Shown here: positions 58,764 to 64,000 of the stretch, piece by piece
How the letters are laid out: every line of letters starts with the position of its first letter
How positions within the stretch are numbered: position 1 is the stretch's first letter
NCBI RefSeq assembly: GCF_000364225.2
Contig: NZ_AQFT02000001.1
Span: 5,692,501-5,756,500, forward strand
Origin: Eubacterium plexicaudatum ASF492
Lineage (GTDB): Bacteria; Bacillota; Clostridia; Lachnospirales; Lachnospiraceae
Direction: 5' to 3'
Length of the DNA: 64,000 bases
The notes under the pieces: generated by a model
Databases searched by the model: none
What the model was told of the DNA's origin: nothing
The model's input: only the letters and a program-made list of their open reading frames with translations
Position numbers and translations under genes: made by a program

Positions 58764-58914
58764 GGATTTTAATCTGGAGGACATCCGGAAGATTCGGGAA
58801 TATAATTCTCTGCGCCATGCCCAGATGACTCCCAGAGAGATCATAGAGGATACCCAGAAGGGAGCGGCATTCGTATTGAAAAAGCTTGGAAAGACTGAAC
58901 AGGCAGATTTATAA
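58741..58914 (+). CDS. Small protein paired with the PIN relic (possible antitoxin partner)
   Basis: A 57-residue protein from ATG 58741 (earlier ATGs at 58729-58738 are possible), overlapping the PIN relic by 23 bases. The sequence TVSKDFNLEDIRKIREYNSL is helical and charged, ending TPREIIEDTQKGAAFVLKKL. Overlap with a toxin gene and small size suggest an antitoxin-like or accessory protein. I do not recognise a named family. Confidence 0.5.
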   Translation: MTKPTVSKDFNLEDIRKIREYNSLRHAQMTPREIIEDTQKGAAFVLKKLGKTEQADL

Positions 58915-59093
58915 TGCGAAATCAGAAAGGGTGATCAGAGATGATCACCTTTTTACGATTAAGATAGATAAAACAGTATTTATAAGTTATGTAGCATGTA
59001 ATTTTTGATTTGAAACCAATAGAATTGAGGAAAGGGTTTGTTATAGGATGTATGCGGAGCATACGAAAAAATTAGAAATGGACATCAAAAATT

Positions 59094-59570
59094 ATGATGA
59101 ATAATATAGAGTTCGAGTGGGAAATAGCGGAATTAATTGGATGTTGTAGAGAGGGAGAATATTGGGACTTCAAACAACAATGGTATTTACATAATACAGA
59201 TCTGCTCCATGATATTATCTGTATGGCAAACAGTCCGGCGAATAGAGACTGCTATATTATTATTGGTATTGAAGATGGAACATTTAAAGTTTTGGGTGTA
59301 GATGCAAATAATAGAAAGAATCAGCAAAAAGTTATTGATTTACTTCGTCAAAAACCGAAATGGGCAGGAGGTCATATTCCGGAAGTATATGTCAGAACAA
59401 TCCAGATAGAAGATAAAGAGCTTGACATAATTATAATAAAGCAGAGTGATAACACTCCGTTTTATCTGTTAGAAGACTATACGAAGGAAGGTACTTCAAT
59501 ATTTAAGGGGGCTATTTATACAAGAAAAGGGGATACCAATACACCGAAAACGTCTACAGAGCGGCAGTAA
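59094..59570 (+). pseudogene. AlbA_2/Schlafen-type ATP-binding protein, truncated by an IS110 fragment
   Basis: The first 150 residues match the divergent AAA (AlbA_2) DNA-binding domain: EGEYWDFKQQWY near residue 20, CMANSPANRDCYIIIGIEDG near 50 and FKGAIYTRKGDTNTPKTST at the end. The usual proteins are longer, with several hundred more residues. At about 59560 the sequence runs into an oppositely oriented IS110 transposase fragment, and the frame ends after ERQ. The domain occurs in regulators and in some defence proteins. Here only the N-terminal part is left. Confidence 0.75.
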
Positions 59571-59854
59571 GTGTGGCCTTTCACATATTTGGGATGCGTA
59601 AGGCAGACATCAATGTCTTTTTCGAGATAATTAAAAACAGGAATCCAATACTTTCCTGTGGATTCCATACAGACATGATAGCAATTATTCCCAATAAGCC
59701 AGTCGTGAAACTTTTGGATGTCCGAGTTGATGGTGGAAAAAGATTTCTGGTTATACTCGGAAATGCCTTCCTTATTGGTGGTTATGATGGTTGCAACGAT
59801 AACATTTTTATGGACGTCAAGTCCACAGCAGATGGAGTATTTTAACTTCATCAT
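59568..59854 (-). mobile_element. IS110-family transposase, N-terminal fragment
   Basis: On the minus strand, after AAGGTGG, ATG 59854 starts MMKLKYSICCGLDVHKNVIV. It goes on through FHDWLIGNNCYHVCMESTGK to VCLTHPKYVK, the RuvC-like DEDD start of IS110 transposases. It is cut off there (about 95 of about 400 residues) at the junction with the AlbA_2 gene. The first Asp and the Glu of CMESTGKYW are kept, but the rest of the catalytic centre and the Ser-containing domain are absent. About 80 bases upstream may be the element's left non-coding end. Confidence 0.85.
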
Positions 59855-60061
59855 AAGTATCACCACCTTAAAAATGGATAGCAACATTGACTGTCATCCA
59901 GTGACTAAATAAATATGGTTTATTACCAATTTTGATAATCCCCAAATGGCTTGTGTGGCTTATCAGAAAAGCACGGTAAATCTGAAATCCTATATGCAGC
60001 GCCGGTCGTCCTCTTTTTCCGGTACGCTGCGGAGGCAGGTCATAAATGACAGAATCAGAGG

Positions 60062-60477
60062 ATGATAACGTTCTTCTTTGTGCGAAGTTCCGGCATAACC
60101 TGGCGCACCATAGAGGCAGCGAGCGTTGTGAAAGGGGATAGATTCGCTGATAAAGCAGTGTATTCGATCACAGATAAAGGGAAGGTGTATTTCGGACAGC
60201 TTATGGAAGCTTATGCAGGACAGAAAGTTCCATTGTTGTTTGACTTCAATGTTGGCATTACAAACTAAAACAAAATGGACAGGGAAAAAGCATTTAATTG
60301 GATAAGTAAGCTGCGGGATAACATTACGGCTTCGGCAAATTCCATTGACGAATATGCCGCCAGCTATCCGGATATTCCGTTAGGTGGGAAAGCGATTTTG
60401 AACAGCAGCGTTTATTATACCAATCCCTGTTAGAATGTCTTGATAAATTTGAAAGCCAGTTTAGGGGGAGCCTATAG
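60062..60477 (+). pseudogene. PadR-family regulator, C-terminal part, nonsense and frameshift
   Basis: The N-terminal winged helix is missing. From about 60137 the frame reads DKAVYSITDKGKVYFGQLME, then LLFDFNVGITN, then TAA, and in the same frame MDREKAFNWISKLRDNITAS and ASYPDIPLGGKA. One T missing at 60396-60399 shifts the frame; restored it reads IFEQQRLLYQSLLECLDKFE to a stop at 60477. This is the C-terminal domain layout of PadR regulators. Both a stop and a deletion mean it is dead. Confidence 0.75.
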
Positions 60478-60478
60478 C

Positions 60479-60613
60479 ATGGTGGTGAAAAGCAGATTGA
60501 CAATTCTGTTTGAAAATCCATTTTGGATAGGATTGTTTGAGCGTATAGACGGCAATAAATATGAGGTCTGCAAGATTACGTACGGACGCAGAGCCGATGA
60601 ATTTGTGAGATAG
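60479..60613 (+). pseudogene. YjdF/DUF2992 N-terminal fragment
   Basis: ATG 60479, with AGGGGGAG upstream, encodes MVVKSRLTILFENPFWIGLF and then ERIDGNKYEVCKITYG, a close match to the start of DUF2992 (YjdF) proteins. After 44 residues the frame stops within a hairpin, and the remaining roughly 90 residues are missing. It follows the PadR relic closely, so both were probably one operon. Confidence 0.75.
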
Positions 60614-60644
60614 TTTGAAATCACAATACATCGGCTCTGTTTTG
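60590..60644 (+). terminator. Stem-loop with T tract after the YjdF relic
   Basis: AGAGCCGATG (60590-60599) pairs perfectly with CATCGGCTCT (60629-60638) across a 29-base loop, followed by GTTTTG. Confidence 0.55.
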
Positions 60645-60739
60645 TATTCCGCAATTTTTTACAATTCAAATAATAAGCCGGTTGGTATGATGTAGGCAGG
60701 CAGAGAAATTGCCAAAAAATTTGAAAGGAAGTGTTGGAA

Positions 60740-61134
60740 ATGGATTACAAAAATCTGTTTGAAAAATTCAACGAGGGAGGAAAACTGCTTTTACCGGATG
60801 CCACAATTACATTTGATGTTATCCCGTGGTCGAAACATCCTACTTTTGAAGGCGTGGAGCTGAAACACATTATCACATCCGAAAGGACAGACGGACAATT
60901 CAGTTACCATCTTGTGAGGATAGCCCCTAATAAAAGATTGGTAATCATATTCATGAAAAACAACTGGAAACGCATGAAGTAATTGCTGGTACGGGCGTGT
61001 GCGTAAATAACGGTGTGGAATTGTCCTATGAAGCGGGCATAATATCCATATTTCCCATAGGCGTACCGCATGAAGTGATTGCAGGGGATGACGGGCTTTA
61101 CCTGTTCGCAAAGTTTATGCCCGCCCTCTGCTGA
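60740..61134 (+). CDS. Cupin-domain protein (frameshift at A4, 60932-60935)
   Basis: GAAAGGAAG precedes ATG 60740. The first 60 codons read MDYKNLFEKFNEGGKLLLPD onward to LVRIAPNK. One more A in the run 60932-60935 gives NKKIGNHIHEKQLETHEVIAG and continues to VPHEVIAGDDGLYLFAKF and a stop at 61134. The corrected protein has about 131 residues. The metal-binding pattern is HIHEKQLETHE and the later PHEVI, as in small single-domain cupins. It is convergent with the AraC regulator and could be a sugar- or ligand-binding cupin. No specific reaction can be named. Confidence 0.7.
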
Positions 61135-61147
61135 TTGGTCTATCTGG

Positions 61148-61957
61148 TTATATCTCTTTCAAATCATTGAATGACATGAATGCCTCAGAGGGTATAGAGG
61201 TATTGTGGGAGATAATTGCGGAGGACGATTTATAAATTAAAGGCGGCAAGCCTACATATTTTTCAAACTGCTTTATGAAGTGGCTTTGGTCGCAAAAACC
61301 CGTGGTCAAAGCTACTTCGGTTATTGTATCGGCTTCGTGGATCAGGCGTTGCGCCTTGCGGATGCGGTTCTGTATTTGGAACTGGTGCGGCGTAAGCCCT
61401 ACCTCTGCCTTGAAGCTTCTGATAAAGTGGTATTTGCTTAGAAAAACGTTTTGTGCCATTTCCTCGACAGAAAGTTTGCATTCTGGGTATAACTCCAATT
61501 GTTTTTTTAAGTCGTGGATATATGGGGTATGGTTTTTAAGCCGCCAGTTGGAAGAATCCAAGGTTTTATCCGGACAGTTTAATAGCTGTAATATCTGATA
61601 TTGATTGATGTTTCCTATATTTAGAGCCTGTATCAGAAGAAGCCCGATACGTTTTTGTATGGTGATAACATCTGCGCTGTTTACTGCATTCTTATCAATG
61701 CACAAGGTAAGCAGGGAATAGCTGTCATGTGCCAAAATGCTATGCGGCTCATACGGAAATATTGCAAATGTTTCGTCTTGCTTATAAGTTCTTGTTTCTG
61801 TATTCGTTGTAAGGACTATGGAGCCATCAAGTATGATACCGATTGTCAGTACGGAAACGTGATTATGCAGCGGGTAGGATATAGTTGAATTTTTGCAGAA
61901 AATCAGCTCAATGCCTGTTTCTGCATGATAAAAATAGCGGATATTGTTTGTAGTCAT
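61148..61957 (-). CDS. AraC-family transcriptional regulator
   Basis: A 269-residue regulator. An N-terminal cupin-like sensing domain (residues 1-110, with YPLHNHVSVLTIGIILDGSI and FAIFPYEPHSI) is followed by two helix-turn-helix motifs. These are LSVEEMAQNVFLSKYHFIRS and, after the linker QIQNRIRKAQRL, ITEVALTTGFCDQSHFIKQF. The frame is intact, unlike most neighbours. It is convergent with the cupin gene. Target and ligand unknown. Confidence 0.9.
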   Translation of the reverse strand: MTTNNIRYFYHAETGIELIFCKNSTISYPLHNHVSVLTIGIILDGSIVLTTNTETRTYKQDETFAIFPYEPHSILAHDSYSLLTLCIDKNAVNSADVITIQKRIGLLLIQALNIGNINQYQILQLLNCPDKTLDSSNWRLKNHTPYIHDLKKQLELYPECKLSVEEMAQNVFLSKYHFIRSFKAEVGLTPHQFQIQNRIRKAQRLIHEADTITEVALTTGFCDQSHFIKQFEKYVGLPPLIYKSSSAIISHNTSIPSEAFMSFNDLKEI

Positions 61958-61998
61958 AGGTTTTTCTCACAGTCTGTTATCCATTTCAAAGATTTATG

Positions 61999-62534
61999 TT
62001 ACATGTTAGCATTGCAGCTTTCAAGTAAACGGTTTGTCCCTGTTATTTCAGCATCTACAAGATCAATCATTCTTTTTATATTTGCAGAATGGGCGGAAGA
62101 AACTTCATTTTCCCATAACGGATTGATTTGTTTTTCAATCCCTGCACGGTACTTTTGCAGAATATTAAGCCGCTCCTGCAAAAGTTCCTGCTGTACATCG
62201 GGTGTAAATGTACTTAGAAAAAAAGCGGCAATAGAAAAGATGTTTGTATCGTAGTTGAATTGCAGGATGGATGCTTTTAAAGTGTTTATAAATTCGCTTT
62301 TCCCCTTATCAGAAAGTTTGTAAACGGTGCGGTCTGGCATATTTCCGACTTTCTCGGTAGTGCCAGATATAAATTCTTTTTTTCAAGGGTTTTTAAGGTC
62401 GAATATACCGTTGAATCAGCGATATTAAACCACCATTTCACATTCATGTAGTTTAAGAGTTTTATTATCTCGTATGCGTTAAGTGGTTTTTCGTATATGA
62501 AACCTAAAAGCATTGTGGCAGGTTTGGACAGCAT
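61999..62534 (-). CDS. PadR-family transcriptional regulator (frameshift at 62377-62383)
   Basis: The start reads MLSKPATMLLGFIYEKPLNA, a PadR winged helix with YEIIKLLNYMNVKWWFNI and STVYSTLKTLEKK. A T7 run on the plus strand (62377-62383) seems one base short; restored it reads KKEFISGTTEKVGNMPDRTV and joins the C-terminal domain (YKLSDKGKSEF onward). Corrected length is about 178 residues. GGAGG lies just upstream. It is divergent from the beta-barrel protein gene at 62656, which it may control. Confidence 0.8.
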
Positions 62535-62655
62535 ATTTTTTCCTCCTTGACATCGAGTTGTTTTTACAGTACTTTATATATAAAGTGGTTTTTATAAATA
62601 CTACTATTATAACATATCAATGAAGAAAAAGGAATACTGGAAAAGGAGGTTTTTT

Positions 62656-63123
62656 ATGCCGCAGCTCAATAAAGGGGGTAAATTTGTATTTGGTCTTTCC
62701 GTTGTAAACCCCGATTTAACAATACACATCCCGCCACAGGCATTGTTGGAGTATGATGCACTGCGGGATGGAAAAGTGATAATTTTTACGGGAAGCAAAA
62801 TAACAGGCGGCTTCTGCGTGACGACATATCCGCTGCTGTCAAATTCAAAACTCAGCCATATATTGGAAGAATGTCCTGCGTTAAGGGACTGCCAGCTTTC
62901 CGAGGGTGAGTTTACCCGATATAAAGGGCGTAAATATGCGTGGATTAACATTGATAAGGATGGAGCTGTTAAGTTGCCGCAAAATACGTTGGACGATTTA
63001 GAATTACAGTCCGGAATGGAACTGTTGTCAATACGCAGCAGTGATATTGCCTTTACAATGGGAGCAAAAGGACCGTTGCTTGAAAAAGCACATAATTTTC
63101 ATGGAGAAATTAAGAGATATTAG
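62656..63123 (+). CDS. Protein with two AbrB-like beta-barrel repeats
   Basis: A 155-residue protein from ATG 62656, preceded by AAAAGGAGG. Two related segments can be seen: LTIHIPPQALLEYDALRDGK with VIIFTGSK, and GAVKLPQNTLDDLELQSGME with LLSIRSSD. Each has the pattern of a short strand, PP/PQ turn, helix, then Gly-rich strand, like SpoVT/AbrB barrels. The two repeats could fold into one barrel. No DNA-binding basic residues stand out. The gene is divergent from the PadR gene. I know of no function. Confidence 0.6.
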   Translation: MPQLNKGGKFVFGLSVVNPDLTIHIPPQALLEYDALRDGKVIIFTGSKITGGFCVTTYPLLSNSKLSHILEECPALRDCQLSEGEFTRYKGRKYAWINIDKDGAVKLPQNTLDDLELQSGMELLSIRSSDIAFTMGAKGPLLEKAHNFHGEIKRY

Positions 63124-63136
63124 AGTGTGTCTTAAA

Positions 63137-63286
63137 ATGGGAAATATAATAACCGGTAAGTTATTTCATTCAATTATGCTCTTTACAGTCGTTGGTGAGT
63201 TTTTTTCGTGGATATTATGTCGGTATTATGACGGGTACAACAGTAAAACAATGGCAATGAGTGCGTTGGGAAGCCTGCATTTATGA
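63137..63286 (+). pseudogene. Fragment of a small membrane protein
   Basis: A 49-codon frame with one hydrophobic segment (SIMLFTVVGEFFSWILC) and then YYDGYNSKTMAMSALGSL. The latter faintly resembles the start of DUF998-type membrane proteins. No continuation is seen in any frame, so it is likely a 5' remnant. Confidence 0.4.
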
Positions 63287-63362
63287 TTACCCATAAGGAA
63301 ATACGGCACAATGCACACAGCTTAGCAGAAGAAAATGCTAAACTTACCTTTACAAAGATATG

Positions 63363-63518
63363 TGTGAGAAATATTCCTGCCCGGAACTTTGTACGGTTTT
63401 TTGCCAAAGTGATATAACTGCTTTTTCGGGATATGATCCTAAGATTAGATTTGAACGCATAGGAACGATAGGGGGAGGTGCTAATTGTTGTGATTTTCAT
63501 TTTATTCATGGGAAGTAA
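63363..63518 (+). pseudogene. C-terminal fragment of an L-2-amino-thiazoline-4-carboxylate hydrolase-like protein
   Basis: One frame reads CEKYSCPELCTVFCQSDITA, then FSGYDPKIRFERIGTIGGGA and NCCDFHFIHGK before a stop at 63518. The paired Cys and the GGGANCCDFHF ending match this hydrolase family's C-terminus. The first two thirds of the protein are missing or scrambled (stops at several points upstream). A remnant only. Confidence 0.7.
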
Positions 63519-63853
63519 CTGTTCAGCACCCCGTTAAGGGCACATTGATTTTTGGACAAAACAGAGAAAATAAAATTTCTGTTTCGTCATTGCTTTAGTG
63601 TAAAAAGTGGATAACTTTCTAGTATAACTGCCAAGTGTTTTTGGGCTGTGGATTACTGAAACATAATTCCCCAGTTGTATCACAGATAACAGAGTAATTG
63701 TGGATTTTATCCGAGTGTTACCGGCAATTATCTCTTGTTTTTTACTGTTTATCCACCGTCATTTTGACAGTATATCAAAACGACACGATTCGCTTTTTGG
63801 ACCATTTTCCGTTAAAATAGAAGTATCAAATTTAACGGAAGAAGGTGGTCTGA
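63519..63853. other. Intergenic stretch before the IS66-type gene
   Basis: No open frame, RNA gene or clear terminator is visible. It is AT-rich with several GTGGAT/ATCCAC words, and a TTAACGGAA/TTCCGTTAA pair lies near 63807-63836. It may contain the left end of the IS66-type element, whose border I cannot place because the element runs out of the window. Confidence 0.4.
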
Positions 63854-64000
63854 ATGCCAGTAAATGTTACACTTGAAATGGTTCAGCAATTGCTTGAACA
63901 GAATGCTTCATTGCTCAGGCAAAATGAAATTCTCACAGCAACTATTGCTGAGTTAAATCAGACCATACAGGAACTGAAGGAACAGATTAATAAGAACTCC
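63854..64000 (+). mobile_element. IS66-family transposase, 5' end (cut by window edge)
   Basis: GAAGGTGGT precedes ATG 63854. The 49 visible codons read MPVNVTLEMVQQLLEQNASL and then a heptad-like coiled coil ending LNQTIQELKEQINKNS. The LKEQINKNS sequence is the usual lead-in to the SSKPPSSD segment of IS66 TnpC transposases. TnpA and TnpB genes are not seen upstream, which occurs in some clostridial IS66 elements. Confidence 0.75.

Overview
The window is a chromosomal segment of a gut-type Firmicute, most likely a Lachnospiraceae (Clostridium cluster XIVa) member. Support for this: low-to-moderate GC; strong AGGAGG ribosome sites; TTGACA-N17-TATAAT-type promoters; family-typical genes (Rpn-like nuclease, DUF1861/GH130 mannoside locus, GH3 enzymes with permuted domains, glutamine synthetase III, Amt-PII fusion, split glutamate synthase). 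I do not name a species.

Layout. 0-4 kb: 3' part of a 23S rRNA, a seven-tRNA cluster (Asn, Glu, Thr, Met, Asp, Val, Leu), a GH3 relic, a 145-bp inverted-repeat element and a lone tRNA-Arg. 4-12 kb: a broken Rpn-type nuclease, a secreted protein, then a minus-strand block of a GtrA-like protein and two GH3 glycosidases. 12-34 kb: a LytTR response regulator and an AgrC/ComD-type kinase, followed by a large class II lanthipeptide region. This holds a C39-peptidase exporter (LanT), a subtilisin-like leader protease (LanP), three LanM synthetases (one split by an IS1380 element) and up to seven double-glycine precursor peptides. It also has a flavodoxin-like reductase and small membrane proteins. 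34-43.6 kb: a LacI-regulated mannoside/N-glycan operon (DUF1861, ABC importer, GH130 phosphorylase, GH2 beta-mannosidase). 43.6-45.4 kb: an AAA-ATPase/PD-(D/E)XK protein. 45.4-56.5 kb: a nitrogen-assimilation island read outward from a divergent promoter pair. The minus side has a glutamine amidotransferase, an FMN/ferredoxin GltB domain, a GXGXG domain, glutamine synthetase I and an ANTAR regulator. The plus side has glutamine synthetase III, an Amt-PII fusion and AsnB. 56.5-64 kb: a gene graveyard (fragments of a histidine kinase, response regulator, HTH, PIN toxin, IS110, PadR, YjdF and thiazoline hydrolase genes) mixed with a few intact genes, ending in the start of an IS66-type transposase.

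The most interesting region is 12-34 kb. Four of the precursors carry a GDxxxE hexapeptide between the double-glycine site and the core, as remembered from enterococcal cytolysin and lichenicidin. There it is removed by a secreted serine protease, and a matching S8 protease is present here. One core begins TTPVC as cytolysin does. Two further double-glycine peptides have no cysteine. They lie between a LytTR/HPK10 pair and the C39 exporter, which looks like a peptide-pheromone arrangement.

A caution for the whole window: about 22 otherwise well-conserved genes are each broken by what looks like a loss of exactly one base, mostly in a short homopolymer. The uniform direction points to uncorrected sequencing error more than to decay. 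I therefore report these as single genes with a frameshift. The in-frame stops and internal deletions after 56.5 kb look like true decay.
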